Positions 33,001 to 39,873 of a stretch of 64,000 nucleotides of DNA are shown piece after piece. The stretch covers positions 1,674,001-1,738,000 of the forward strand of contig NZ_CP092712.1 in NCBI RefSeq assembly GCF_023983475.1, written 5' to 3'. The notes under the pieces are model-generated. The model made no database searches and was not told where the DNA came from. It worked only from the letters and a program-made list of their open reading frames with translations. The position numbers and the translations under genes were made by a program. Source of the DNA: Aliivibrio fischeri ATCC 7744 = JCM 18803 = DSM 507. GTDB taxonomy: Bacteria; Pseudomonadota; Gammaproteobacteria; Enterobacterales; Vibrionaceae. Position 1 is the stretch's first letter, and every line of letters starts with the position of its first letter.

Positions 33001-33886
33001 CACCGACAGCAATCCCTGAGATAACTGGATCATCGTTAGTACCAATAATAGTTACGGTAACTTCTTGCGTTGACGTTAAATTACCGCCAGCAGAAACAGA
33101 GACTTCAAATACATCAGTAATAATCTGACCATTAGCTAAAGATTGAACTGAAAGAGCGCTATTATTAAGAATATATTCCCACTCACCAGTCACCGCATTT
33201 AGAGATAATGTTCCATATTCACTGGTTGCATTACCATTAATAGACCAAGTATACGAAAGATTACTTTGAGGGTTCGTAACGGCCAGTTGCCCATCAGCAT
33301 TAGTAATTTCATCTTCTTTTGTTAGACCTGTATTATTTGCAGTAATAATCGGGTCTGCAGGGAGATTACTTCCGTTACCTCCCCCCAGCTCATCAATATA
33401 CTCTTGATTATCATAAGAAAATTCATTAGAAGTAGTAAAGCTTGTTGTGGCTATTGATGCTGTATATGCGTAATTAATAGTAACAAAACCACTGTTTGCA
33501 GAACTGCCACTCTCACCAGCAGCCGTAGCCTCAAGAATTTCAGTAGGATCTTCTCCACCGAGAATGGCATCTTGGATTGCTGCAATATCAACGTCATCAG
33601 CTGATTGGGTAGGATCTAGTTCTATATCACCTTCAATATTCTTTACTTGCAATGGTTCTTCTAGTTTTGTTTCATCAAGGCAACTTATACAGTTTTTATC
33701 GATAGTTACTAACTTTCCATTAATCTGAACAACAACCTTTGCATCATAACCAGTAAATAAAACGTCATCTGCATTAATAGACTGACCAACATTTACTTTT
33801 GTTGGTACACCTGACTTATTGAGTGTGTAGGCATCACCTTCTATATTTTTGACTTCTACTTTTGAAGGTATTAGTGTCTCTTTCAT
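21011..33886 (-). CDS. Giant VCBS-repeat surface adhesin (LapA/LapV-like, type I secreted)
   Basis: A 4291-residue adhesin. Residues 1 to about 125 resemble the retention module of LapA-type adhesins, which holds the protein in the outer-membrane pore; TAAG at 121-124 fits the di-alanine site cut by the periplasmic protease LapG when c-di-GMP is low. About 35 VCBS or cadherin-like domains of roughly 100 residues follow, each with a (G)TNDxP junction, a VxED step and a WTYxLDN motif; Asp-rich junctions suggest calcium binding. The C-terminus has an RTX-type stretch (SGQNDILTGGGGNDIFYF) and the type I secretion tail. LapV of A. fischeri is the obvious relative; identity is inferred. Neither the type I exporter nor LapD/LapG lies in the window. 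Cys occurs only at 66 and 69 and in a central island around residues 2600-2715. Confidence 0.9.
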   Translation of the reverse strand: MKETLIPSKVEVKNIEGDAYTLNKSGVPTKVNVGQSINADDVLFTGYDAKVVVQINGKLVTIDKNCISCLDETKLEEPLQVKNIEGDIELDPTQSADDVDIAAIQDAILGGEDPTEILEATAAGESGSSANSGFVTINYAYTASIATTSFTTSNEFSYDNQEYIDELGGGNGSNLPADPIITANNTGLTKEDEITNADGQLAVTNPQSNLSYTWSINGNATSEYGTLSLNAVTGEWEYILNNSALSVQSLANGQIITDVFEVSVSAGGNLTSTQEVTVTIIGTNDDPVISGIAVGDLTEGDVGDPDPTVSDTLTVVDVDATDTHTWTILEGGNATYGVLTINNGVWEYTLDNSRDATQALGQGDVVTETFTIEVDDGNGGTDQQEIVITINGTNDEPVISGTNSGRVVEDLIDSAEGQLIAVDADAGDSVTWSVTDPSLGMFGSLTIDASGKWVYSIDNNLSATQALSNGETQTETFEIVADDGNGGTVTHTVTVEVTGTNDLPEITDTSVTTGAVEHRTTESATGDLILEDVDAFDTHTWTVEANSNDDLGTFSVDANGKWTFNLNTNSANVIALGVGETLDITYVVQVEDNHGGIDSQEVTITVTGSNDGPVISGTDTGAVVEDTVSEANGQLEATDDDVNDTATWSVTDGAGVYGSLTVDATGKWTYVLDNTLTDTQAISNGEVKTETFEIVVDDGNGGTVTHTVTVEVTGTNDLPEITDTSVTTGAVEHRTTESATGDLILEDVDALDTHTWTIEANSNDDLGTFSVDANGKWTFDLNTNSASVIALGVGETLDITYVVQVEDNHGGIDSQEVTITVTGSNDGPVISGTDTGAVVEDTVAEASGQLEATDADVNDTATWSVTDGAGVYGSLTVDSTGKWTYVLDNTLTDTQAISNGEVKTETFEIVVDDGNGGTVTHSVTVEVTGTNDLPEITDTSVTTGAVEHRTTESATGDLILEDVDALDTHTWTVEANSNDDLGTFSVDANGKWTFDLNTNSASVIALGVGETLDITYVVQVEDNHGGIDSQEVIITVTGSNDGPVISGTDTGAVVEDTVSEASGQLEATDADVNDTATWSVTDGAGVYGSLTVDSTGKWTYVLDNTLTDTQAISNGEVKTETFEIVVDDGNGGTVTHTVTVEVTGINDLPEITDTSVIAGAVTEETTLTTSGDLFVDDVDTLDSHTWTLLSSNNDPYGSITVSTNPDGSGKWEYTLNNTAAQVQALANGETHTVEYQVQVDDGQGGVTTETISIEITGTNDDPIVSGQSTGLVKEDTATQAEAQGQLTVDDVDLIDVHSWSVDNNAGTYGSIVIDPVTGLWTYSIDNSLPATQALTEGESVEDTFTVTVDDGQGGTDTIEIIITVVGTNGVPIIGGDTVGEVTEDTTLTTTGTLTATDEDATSSFNWNIVGSDTGTYGKFTLDASTGVWLYTLDNDAAQSLGAGDDPIKEYYTVELSDGAGGVITETVEITINGTNDKPELSGQALGSVKEDSIETTEGQLIVDDVDLTDTHTWSVEPATGKYGSIVVDANGKWTYTIDNSLDVTQQLAEGESGEDRFVVTVDDGQGGTEQKEIVISLEGTNDLPSVVDSNDTGTVTEDGVQTISDTLSVEDVDLADTHNWFVIGADESKLGNFSIDAVTGEWTYILKNDEAQLLAKDETVVESFVVVVGDGNNGYAQHTVEVTIVGTNDRPEITGRTTGTAVEDIIPTATGALTAVDVDFTDTHTWLVDGGGIGKYGTMTVDANGNWVYALDPSNPDTQALAENQQEFETFTIAVDDGNGGQNAIVITVEILGTNDAPIIGGKTSRTIMEDDQASVSGQLTDGDVDLTDTHTWTLLTDPKGIFGSMSLDANGKWTYTIDNSSPLTQGLLEGQTVKEKFIIQVEDQYGAIDTVEVIVKVKGTNDVPELSGDLSGVVEEDSAITMVNGQLEPDDKDIGDTYTWTLDSKTGSYGTLTLTADGRWVYNLDNNKASVQSLSEGERVQDTFTVTVTDGFGASTSKEIVIDIVGDNDQPSISGATTGSTIEGTPGKDVATGELTAVDIDTLDTHTWSVVTPDGVYGSLVVDPNTGMWTYQLDNSRPATIGISSGQIVQDKFVVQVDDGQGGTNQIEVVIDIAGTNSSPGIIGDTTGEIKEDAAVNVIDGDLNSGDLDTQDTLTWEIVGSPGQYGQFTLDQNGHWTYTLDNSNNTVNGLKEGAELVDTITVKVTDSFGEVSEKEVEITIEGTNDAPTMTGALSGTVVEDTTTTIEGQLKSGDPDVGDVHAWNLVDGVGQYGALTMNANGRWTYTLMNSLAAVQALGPSDTLTEIFTVIVTDSQGESVQKDITITIEGTNDLPEITGGTTGEYIEDVSPDVVTGQLIATDVDAGDTTTFEVRTYVGNYGTFYLEADGSWRYEINKDSAAIQSLNEGEMISETFTAVVHDSNGGFTNEQIDFTITGTNDRPVVSGDNAATVIEDAQDFLPPGETFNGQFTKVTGNVVADDIDLGDEVVSWQVINGSGVYGIFTIDENGQWTYLLDNTDPDTNALNFGDVRTEVFQITATDKHGGISEPFEVTITVEGNTDPDGGGGGSYDEVIDIDSIEEGVDGDGDAIGGSSSGTIDLPSGCEIISVDGTSSIDGGLFGSLTVDNDGNWVYDVADDKSYVDSLCEGQEVTERWAVTVQTDCGTETILVNVTITGSNDVPVIVADTPTGELGEVVEDDILEVSGQLEVVDPDSCDTHTWYLVDVDGNKIGTLDPSGENIVIQGVYGELTLNQSSGEWTYVLDNDSEIVQALTPDQIEKEYVRVVVEDDKGAVSSDSTININIIGVADDAPAVAVIEEIEFKEDGSPLTQTGVLDDVAGLTPELTWNLVTGDGTYGHLTLDNNGNWTYVLDNDSLAVQQLNEGELVTDTFSVTVVDKFGKTVVDENGDPLEMIFKVDVTGTNDAPEISGQLTGTISNTDSDGRISGNLNDGDIDTGDTHTWSVADNQGDYGRLMLVNGKWTYTLDTSLDAVKLLGVGETLSDTFEVTVTDSYGETSTETITVTIDGSNLPPEIAQDDQIIMELKEDEKITDSNTLVVTDPNGDDVTFDAKTLTGTYGVFTVDENGVWTYVLDNDAAHIQGLREGEVVSESFTVFAVDEHGAKTAQEVTINITGTNDVPKISGMDTASVEEADGSTASGNFVTSDVDVGDNVVVSPGTQGSYGSVSVDNNTGRWTYTVDGNDPAVNSLSKGETLTDTVTIIATDDEGETSEMTITITINGENDAPDLVVTVPAEVTEDTALNADDNLEVTGNWDDGDPDTADTHIWEVLSGDSLGTLTFDPNGDYKLVIDNSALEIQQLGVGESLDLTYTVKVTDEHGLSSTQDITFTVNGTNDDPEVVNTSVLAVDVEEDGTLTQSGQLDITDIDISDTTFDFSVITSPTDAYGTVTVDANGKWTYVLDNDKAQDIGDETITETFTIQIDDGNGGVITQDVTVNITGTDDDPIIDTTIPQVTEGTVVEDGTLTATGQVSYVDPEGDVINYNVINPPSSPYGTFTVGADGTWTYELDNALAQEIGVAGAQETYTIEVTDQTGGTIQQEITINITGENDDPTIDVSSVIIGSVEEDVTASASGQLDVSDVDLTDSSFSYTVVSGPNTAATPGDVTGLYGELTIDANGEWTYLLDNDKAQALGDTVETEIFTIEVSDGNGGTVTQEITVSVTGHDDDPIIDTTITQVTEGTVVEDGTLTTTGQVAYVDPEGGVIDYNVINPPSSPYGTFTVGADGVWTYELDNTLAQEIGAAGTQETYTIEITDQTGGTIQQVITVNITGNDDQPIVDVEVAQETTGTVVEDGELHAEGTITYLDPEGTSVGYTVSTTSTPLYGIFIVDPATGKWEYDLDNTLAQAIGADGAQESLVIDVTDATGQVTQQVITIDITGENDAPVITGTTTADVKEGVVETVTGQLSATDAENDPVGWQIASSSSTTGVYGTLSINAAGLWTYVLTENSTLALATDTTDVFTVEASDGKGGVTQQVITVAVAVPNVVQGVSGSDILTGTTNDELLFGNPLDLSDAGTADTFTWTNASIGGDLARDIIKDFDVNSDRIDLTDIANITTVWDSATLASQIQISEVDGSTEIYINEAGSTVQTIVVDGVTLDELTGESTASMTDEEKLTSLTNSGHLVVSESFGNEANNTLYASGQNDILTGGGGNDIFYFADEIAGSSASPAQTSIADFAVDGVAANNEADILDLAELLPDSIQANSTMDDMLQHINVNIDDSNSQTVLSVTDELGNQTDITLKGVDSTTLGISDLGSMSDQDILSTLYNDFNMFKVD
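30432..32410 (-). repeat. Exact-period 645-bp tandem repeats inside the adhesin gene
   Basis: The same block begins at 30432, 31077, 31722 and 32367, each 645 bases apart (215 codons, two VCBS domains). The copies are nearly identical in DNA, differing at scattered third positions, while the other domains of the protein are strongly diverged. The unit contains one domain starting TNDLPEITDTSV and one starting SNDGPVISGTDTG. Such repeats are prone to copy-number change by recombination and to assembly errors. Confidence 0.9.
33515..33526 (-). other. Predicted LapG cleavage site (TAAG) in the adhesin
   Basis: Codons 121-124 read Thr-Ala-Ala-Gly in the context EILEATAAGESG. LapG family proteases cut between the two alanines of this motif in LapA-type adhesins, and position about 120 agrees with the known placement near residue 108 in LapA. 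Confidence 0.75.
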
Positions 33887-34107
33887 GTAACCACCTAAAA
33901 TCCATTTAACAGCATCAACAAATTAATTTTTACTTAGTCTTTTTAATCATAGGACAAAAATGATTATCCCCCAAAAAACCAATAGTTAATTTGTTGTTAT
34001 AAAAATATTAATTGATAGTTTTATAACATAAAATCATATAAATTTAAGTATCAATATTCTCATATTCCTTTATTATTCGTTATGTTTATCCTAAAAGAGA
34101 CATTGTC

Positions 34108-34458
34108 ATGAGCAAATTAACGTCAGATACTCAAGCAAACCTAGAGCTTTTCATTTCAGAGACAAAAGAAACACAATTAGTGTGGAGTCTTTATAATGAA
34201 GACGGTTGGATTTCAGTAGAGTCAACAGAATTTGAAAACTCTGAAGTAATGCCATTCTGGTCTAATAAAGAAGATGCTGCTTTTCACAACGTTGAAGAAT
34301 GGGCTGACTTTGAAGTAACAGAAATCCCACTAGATATTTTTGTTGAAGATTGGTTAATCACTCTTTCTGAAGATGGTGTTTTAGTTGGTACAAACTGGAA
34401 CCAACAACTAGAAGGTCAAGAAGTAGAAGCAAGCGATTTAGCTAAGCTTTACTTATAA
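34108..34458 (+). CDS. DUF2750 family protein
   Basis: A 116-residue acidic, soluble protein of the DUF2750 family, whose function is unknown. The family pattern is clear: a short helix, then LVWSLYNEDGWISVES, MPFWSNKEDAAFHNVEEWADFEVTEIPLDIFVEDWL, and a closing DGVLVGTNWN. The SKEDA/WSNKEDA segment is the most conserved part of these proteins. It has its own terminator and faces away from the adhesin gene, with 221 AT-rich bases between them. Confidence 0.85.
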   Translation: MSKLTSDTQANLELFISETKETQLVWSLYNEDGWISVESTEFENSEVMPFWSNKEDAAFHNVEEWADFEVTEIPLDIFVEDWLITLSEDGVLVGTNWNQQLEGQEVEASDLAKLYL

Positions 34459-34489
34459 TATTTATTTTATCTTTGTGATAAATAAAAAT

Positions 34490-34518
34490 AAAGGTGGCTC
34501 AATTATGGCCACCTTTTT
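34490..34518. terminator. Terminator between the DUF2750 gene and the nucleotidase pseudogene
   Basis: AAAGGTGGC (34490-34498) pairs with GCCACCTTT (34508-34516), followed by TTTTG; usable in both directions. Confidence 0.88.
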
Positions 34519-34524
34519 TGTTGT

Positions 34525-36430
34525 TTAATTCAGTGCCTTTGCAATTACCATATCGCGATGGATTCGTGCTTTTTCAGCCTCAGTTGTCGCCTTATCTAAA
34601 GATTGTTCAAGTTTACTTAAATAAGTCGTTAATTCAGCTTCCGTTGAAAATATCTTATCTTTTACATTAATAGATTCAACATTGGTATATCGACCATCTT
34701 TGCTTTTTGGTACGTCTATTTTGCCACTGTTAATTAACGTCTTTACTGTTTCTCGCTCTTTCTCATAGCCTTCAAGACCGATCAATGTCCAGCGACTCAT
34801 TGGCTTACCTTCGTATTTACCTTTTTTTACCTCGTCTAAGTAGCGAATGGTTAAATTCCGAATTGTTCCATCTTCTTCTCCAAACTCTTCTTCGGTATCA
34901 AACAATACTGGGAAATGTCTACCTTCAAGCACACCGCCATCTTTAGGTTAAATGCCCCATTCGATAGCTGTTCATTCCGATACGAATTGGCGTTTTATTC
35001 GTAATATCTCTACCATCGGCAAATTTAAGATCGGTAATACGTTCACCTGCTGGCTTGGTTAAATCTATTGCATAAGTCACACCAGCAAAGAAATCGTTGG
35101 TTGAATATTTTGATGAGCGACGTTCAAGATTAAAACTGTATGTAACATCCCCTTCTTTTACGCTATTGAAGTAACCCGCTGACCACTCCATATATTTTTT
35201 CAGCTCTTTACCTGTCATTTCATAAACAGTAATTTCACCACCAGCATACTGATAGTTATAAGCAATATCTTTAGCTTTAATTTCTCCAACATTTAATTCA
35301 GCCATATCATTATCAATTTGTAAGGCAATCACATTTGCTAATGGTGCATAATGCATACTGGCTTCTTGGAACAGAGCACTGATCCCTGTATCCTGAATAT
35401 GAACTTGTGGAATACCTTTAATTTCATTTTCAGGAACAAGATCAACACCTAGTAATTCTGCGACGACACGGTTTGCATTTTCACGCAGACGTTTATGATA
35501 TGGAGCATACAATTCTTCCATCTTTTCGTCTGATTCAACGCCTTTTATCTTGTATGTAAAGCTGTCTTTATTAACTAGAGTGAACTGTCCATTCTTCTCT
35601 TCAAACTGTAAATCAATCCGAGAAAGCGCTCGTCCATATTTATCTGGCTCGGTAATAATCACACCATTTACCGTCGCTTTATCAATACGAGTGTGCATAT
35701 GACCTGCAACGATAGCATCTATCTCTGGATTGGCATTCGCGATATCAGTAACCCCAGTCGCTTCTATATTGTTTTCATTATCGAGTCCCATATGAGCAAC
35801 TAATACAATCGCATCTACTTTATCATCTATTTCTTTAATGACTTTTTTCACTTCAAAAGATGGATTGGTAAAAGTCATACCGTCAAGGCGATTTGTGCCT
35901 TCAGCAAATACTTGTGTCATTGGTGTATCCATACCAATCACACCAATTTTAATTCCATTTTTCTCAATAATTTTATAAGCAGGTAAGAATGGATTACCAT
36001 CTTTTCGCTTTATATTCCCACCTAATGATGTACCTTTAAATTGTGTCAATGAACGATTAAGTACATTCAAGCCAAAATCAAACTCATGATTACCTAAAAC
36101 CCAAATATCATATTTCATTTCATTAAAGCCGAGCATCATAGGATCTATAGGCTCATCCTTAAAAGTTTCGACAAAATTGCCTTGAATCGTATCACCGGCA
36201 TCTACCAATATTACATTTTCTTGTTCATCACGAATCGTTTTCACTTTAGTGGCGATTTGGCTCAAACTGCCTTTCATATTAAGCTTATCGCTCGCATAAT
36301 CCCAAGGCATAAAATAACCATGAATATCTGATGTACCTAGGATCGTGACATCAACAATATCGCCATCTGCCGCTGCTGCATAACCACTTAATGAAAGTAA
36401 AATTGCTGAAGTTAATATATGTTTTTTCAT
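34525..36430 (-). pseudogene. 5'-nucleotidase / metallophosphatase broken by a frameshift
   Basis: Two adjoining frames, 34943-36430 (495 residues) and 34525-34932, together encode one periplasmic metallophosphatase of the UshA/CpdB/5'-nucleotidase family, about 634 residues if joined. The first has a signal peptide (residues 1-20), TSDIHGYFMPWDY, VDAGDTIQGNF, WVLGNHEFDFG and GHMHTR, so the catalytic domain is complete, and most of the 5'-nucleotidase C-terminal domain. It stops at 34943-34945 after MGHLT. Skipping one base there gives HLT-KDGGVLEGRHFP and continues into the second frame. So one extra or two missing bases split the gene; a sequencing error is possible. The truncated product could still fold in part, but it lacks its last 139 residues. 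Confidence 0.82.
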
Positions 36431-36567
36431 TATTATCTTTATTTTTATGTAGGGAAACTCGATCTTAAATCGTTATTCCCCCTCATAAATAAATATCGAT
36501 CACATTTAAAATGTAACAAGAAAAAGCAAATTACAAATTTATGATGCATAACTCATTAACAACAAAA

Positions 36568-36596
36568 AAGGCTATCAAACAAACTTGATAGCCTTC
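36568..36596 (-). terminator. Terminator of tpm
   Basis: AAGGCTATCAA (36568-36578) pairs with TTGATAGCCTT (36585-36595); on the minus strand six Ts follow. Confidence 0.88.
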
Positions 36597-36624
36597 ATAC
36601 AAAATTACTTCACTTTTTTATTGA

Positions 36625-37266
36625 TTAATTTTCAATTAACCACACTTCTTCAGCAAAACGAGATAGCCCTTTTTTAATTTTAGGGTGCTCCGCATCAGCT
36701 TCATCTCGTTGTAATCGTGTAATTTTCATTCCCGAAAACAGCGCTCGTACTTCTTCTTCAGGTACAGAGAACGGAGGCCCAGCCATTTCATTTTGATCGT
36801 AATCTAGTGTCACTAATAATATACGCCCACCTTCTTTTAATCGACTACGTAACACTTGAACGTATTCTTCACGCATCTCTTTTGGTAGTGCAACCAATGC
36901 GGCGCGATCATAAATTAAATCAGCGGCTTCAATAGGAGCAACAAAGTAATCACCTGAATAAATAGTAAATTCATCAAATTCATAAAGTTCTAGCGTACTA
37001 CTTAATTGTGTCACTGTCGGTGTATATAAACGTTCAGCAAAGAAAGCACGAACAGCTATCTGGCTCAGTTCTACCCCTGTTACAGAGTGATGACGCTCTG
37101 CTAACCAATCAAGATCCATCGATTTACCACACAATGGAACAAAAACAGTTTCATTTCTTTTTGGTTCTAAAGCTGACCAGTATTGAGTTAAAATTGGATT
37201 AGTATCAGGCAGGTGGAAACCAATGACATTACTTGCCCATTTTTTTTGCCAAAATTCATGTTCCAT
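36625..37266 (-). CDS. tpm: Thiopurine S-methyltransferase
   Basis: A 213-residue SAM-dependent methyltransferase of the TPMT family, which in bacteria methylates thiopurines and also detoxifies selenium and tellurium oxyanions. The start [18 protein letters not shown] is typical; [28 protein letters not shown] (about residues 41-68) carries the SAM site, and [17 protein letters not shown] follows at about 119-135. Length is standard. Single gene, divergent from the cystine transporter. Confidence 0.93.
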   Translation of the reverse strand: MEHEFWQKKWASNVIGFHLPDTNPILTQYWSALEPKRNETVFVPLCGKSMDLDWLAERHHSVTGVELSQIAVRAFFAERLYTPTVTQLSSTLELYEFDEFTIYSGDYFVAPIEAADLIYDRAALVALPKEMREEYVQVLRSRLKEGGRILLVTLDYDQNEMAGPPFSVPEEEVRALFSGMKITRLQRDEADAEHPKIKKGLSRFAEEVWLIEN

Positions 37267-37510
37267 TTACTTTCCTTTATTTAGCTTATTTTTATGCTGA
37301 AATGGTACCGCATCACATACTTTTGTTCTAGGTGTTAAACGATAACGGCTGTATCTATAACTTAATACAAATCTGTTATTCCATTTGGTTATATAGAATA
37401 ACTTTTATCAATTACCCTACTAACCTACGAATCGTTATTATCCTTACTAAATCAAAGTGCTTTGCGTCTTACCCCTTAAAAATGGGCGCATTTATGAACA
37501 GGAATGCAGT

Positions 37511-38881
37511 ATGTCATTAGCCATTATAATCAATTTAGCCGTATTTATCGGCCTCATCTTTTTTCTCAATACACAGCAACGTAAAGAATATACATTATCG
37601 AGATTAGTTTTGATTGGTCTTGTTGCTGGTAGCTTATATGGCTTAGGGCTTCACCTAGTATACGGTGGAGGCAGCGACGTAATTAACACAACACTTGATT
37701 GGGTCAATATTGTAGGCAGTGGTTACGTTGGTCTACTTAAAATGGTAATAATGCCTCTAGTGCTTGTTTCTATGTTTGCCGCAGTGGTTAAACTGGATAA
37801 ATCAGGTTCACTAGGAAAAATCAGTGGCGTAACTATTAGTGTTTTACTTGTTACTACTATGATAGCCGCTCTTATTGGTATCACTGTTACTCATACTTTC
37901 GGCTTAACTGCTGAGGGGTTAACAGAAGGTGCTCGTGAAACAGCTCGTGTTGCTGTACTTGAGTCTCGTATTGGTAGCGTGAGTGATTTAAGTATTCCTC
38001 AAATGCTAGTTAGCTTTATCCCAACCAATCCATTTGCTGATTTAACTGGAACTCGCTCAACATCTATCATTGCAGTTGTTATTTTTGCCATTCTATCTGG
38101 TATTGCGGCTCGTAAAGTGAGTCAAGAAAAGGAAGAGCTAGCTGCGCCTATTAATACTTTTGTTGATGTTGCACAGTCAATCGTGATGCGATTAGTTAAA
38201 ATGATTATGGCTCTAACCCCTTACGGTATCTTAGCGTTATTAACTAAAGTGGTTGCCACATCAAATGCGGCCGATATTTTAAACCTACTTGGTTTCATCG
38301 TAGCTTCATATATCGCTATTTTATTAATGTTCGTTGTACACGGCTTATTGGTATCACTAGTAGGTGTTAGTCCTATTGATTACTTTAAAAAGATTTGGCC
38401 GGTACTGACATTTGCATTCAGCTCTCGTAGCTCAGCAGCAACGATTCCACTGAATGTTGAAGCACAAATTACAAAACTACGAGTACCACCAGCAATTGCT
38501 AATTTATCAGCGACCTTTGGGGCGACAATTGGTCAAAATGGTTGTGCTGGTATCTACCCTGCAATGTTGGCGGTAATGGTTGCACCGACTGTGGGAATCC
38601 CGATTGACGGACATTTCATTTTATCTCTAGTTGCGATTATCACGGTAAGTTCATTTGGTATTGCAGGGGTTGGTGGCGGAGCAACATTCGCAGCGTTAAT
38701 CGTGTTACCTGCGATGGGATTACCCGTTACTATTGCTGCACTGCTTATTTCTATCGAACCATTGATTGATATGGCTCGTACCGCACTAAATGTAAGTGGA
38801 GCAATGACAGCAGGTACAATCACAAGTCGAGTATTAGGACAGAAAAGTACCGATGAACAGGTAGAAAGCGCACAAGCTTAA
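37511..38881 (+). CDS. tcyP: L-cystine / dicarboxylate-type symporter TcyP
   Basis: A 456-residue sodium- or proton-coupled transporter of the DAACS family, closest to TcyP (YdjN), which imports L-cystine. It has about eight to ten hydrophobic segments, the conserved [11 protein letters not shown] ([13 protein letters not shown]) hairpin motif at about residues 304-316, and the [16 protein letters not shown] substrate-binding stretch. ATG 37511 was chosen because AGGA precedes it and the hydrophobic N-terminal helix starts there; the upstream in-frame ATG adds a hydrophilic, unlikely segment. Cystine import fits control by CysB, whose gene lies at the left end of the window. Confidence 0.88.
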   Translation: MSLAIIINLAVFIGLIFFLNTQQRKEYTLSRLVLIGLVAGSLYGLGLHLVYGGGSDVINTTLDWVNIVGSGYVGLLKMVIMPLVLVSMFAAVVKLDKSGSLGKISGVTISVLLVTTMIAALIGITVTHTFGLTAEGLTEGARETARVAVLESRIGSVSDLSIPQMLVSFIPTNPFADLTGTRSTSIIAVVIFAILSGIAARKVSQEKEELAAPINTFVDVAQSIVMRLVKMIMALTPYGILALLTKVVATSNAADILNLLGFIVASYIAILLMFVVHGLLVSLVGVSPIDYFKKIWPVLTFAFSSRSSAATIPLNVEAQITKLRVPPAIANLSATFGATIGQNGCAGIYPAMLAVMVAPTVGIPIDGHFILSLVAIITVSSFGIAGVGGGATFAALIVLPAMGLPVTIAALLISIEPLIDMARTALNVSGAMTAGTITSRVLGQKSTDEQVESAQA

Positions 38882-38898
38882 TCAAAGATGTTAAACCG

Positions 38899-38928
38899 AA
38901 AAGGAAGCTAAATTGGCTTCCTTTTTTT
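38899..38928 (+). terminator. Terminator of tcyP
   Basis: AAAAGGAAGC (38899-38908) pairs with GCTTCCTTTT (38916-38925) and runs into TTTT. Confidence 0.9.
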
Positions 38929-39045
38929 ATTGCTGCTTTTTATAAGTATCCCACTTACATTCACTCTTCAAATAAAAAATAATTGCATTAGAAAAACTAA
39001 TCTGAAAATACAATTTTACTAGCTAGAAATTATTAAATTAATATC

Positions 39046-39051
39046 TATAAT
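39046..39051 (+). promoter_or_regulatory. -10 element of the 26-residue small ORF
   Basis: A perfect TATAAT lies 57 bases before the small ORF start. The -35 region at about 39023-39028 is poor (CTAGAA), so activation or an upstream element may be needed. Confidence 0.5.
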
Positions 39052-39107
39052 GCGCGCCATACAAAGACGAAATATCTCGTTTATTTATCAGATTAAAAGG
39101 TGGCGCT

Positions 39108-39188
39108 ATGGCTAAAAATATCATGACAAAAATCGCAAATGCTTATCAGCGTTCATTCACTGAGTTATACAAACGCGATAACAAATAA
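39108..39188 (+). CDS. Small ORF, 26-residue basic amphipathic peptide
   Basis: The frame encodes MAKNIMTKIANAYQRSFTEL followed by YKRDNK. It is preceded by a strong ribosome binding site (AAGGTGG, seven bases before the ATG), a perfect TATAAT and followed directly by a Rho-independent terminator, so it forms a complete short transcription unit between tcyP and an exonuclease gene. The peptide is basic and predicted helical, with hydrophobic residues spaced as in an amphipathic helix. I do not recognise it. It may be a small regulatory or membrane-surface protein, or the transcript may act as an sRNA. The translation signals favour a protein. Confidence 0.65.
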   Translation: MAKNIMTKIANAYQRSFTELYKRDNK

Positions 39189-39212
39189 TACGAATTTAGT
39201 ATTAACAAATAC

Positions 39213-39240
39213 AAAAAAGGAGCTCATCGGCTCCTTTTTT
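39213..39240. terminator. Terminator behind the small ORF, shared with the exonuclease gene
   Basis: GGAGC (39219-39223) with the A-run before it pairs with GCTCC (39230-39234) and six Ts. The hairpin serves both the small ORF and the convergent exonuclease gene. Confidence 0.88.
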
Positions 39241-39252
39241 ATTTTCCAACTT

Positions 39253-39783
39253 TTACAATATTTTCAATGCTAACTGAGCCAAATTATACGCATCAACATA
39301 CCCTGAATGTTGACGGCCTTCCCATTCGATATTCAATTCTTCCATTGCTCTACGTTGCCCCATTCGCTCGTTTTTCTTACGCGAACGAATTCGATAGATA
39401 GTGGCAAGGTTTAAAAACTCATTAAATGGAACTTCAATACCTTTAGCTTTACATTCCGCTTCAAGGATTTGTTCATCATGTCCCCACGCAGCATAAATTT
39501 TATTTGTTCCGCCAAAGTTTTTAACCATGGACTTCAATACATCAGCTAATGGACGGCCTTGTTTTTCAATTTTACGTGGAGAGATACCTGTAAGATCAAC
39601 ACAAAATAGAGAGATTTCATCTTTTTCTGGTTTTACATAATACTGCGCACGCTTAACCACTTCACCTTTTGTAAGATCAATTTCAGCTAAACCAACCTCA
39701 ATGATCTCCCCTGTTCTACCTTTGCCATTTTCATTCCAACAGCACATTTCTAAATCAAAACAGACGATACGATTAAAGTTCAT
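39253..39783 (-). CDS. DEDDh 3'-5' exonuclease, ERI-1/KapD-like
   Basis: A 176-residue exonuclease of the DnaQ fold. The four acids and the general base are visible: Asp and Glu in CFDLEMCCW (about residues 9-17), Asp in AAWGHDEQIL (about 100-107), and His and Asp in RQHSGYVDAYNLA (about 157-169), which makes it the DEDDh type. The arrangement resembles eukaryotic ERI-1 and bacterial KapD proteins that trim RNA 3' ends. Whether it acts on RNA or DNA cannot be told from sequence alone. Single gene. Confidence 0.85.
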   Translation of the reverse strand: MNFNRIVCFDLEMCCWNENGKGRTGEIIEVGLAEIDLTKGEVVKRAQYYVKPEKDEISLFCVDLTGISPRKIEKQGRPLADVLKSMVKNFGGTNKIYAAWGHDEQILEAECKAKGIEVPFNEFLNLATIYRIRSRKKNERMGQRRAMEELNIEWEGRQHSGYVDAYNLAQLALKIL

Positions 39784-39873
39784 GAAGATCCTTGGTACAC
39801 AATAAAAAGCGAAGCGCTATTCTACCTAAACTCCGCGCTAAGCGCGACACTATGAAAGTTGATTGCTGAAAAT

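Noticed and set aside
34935-34950. Programmed +1 frameshift joining the two nucleotidase frames
   Set aside because: The site ACC-TAA-A is unlike the known CTT-TGA-C shift site, and there is no upstream Shine-Dalgarno-like stimulator; mutation or sequencing error is simpler.
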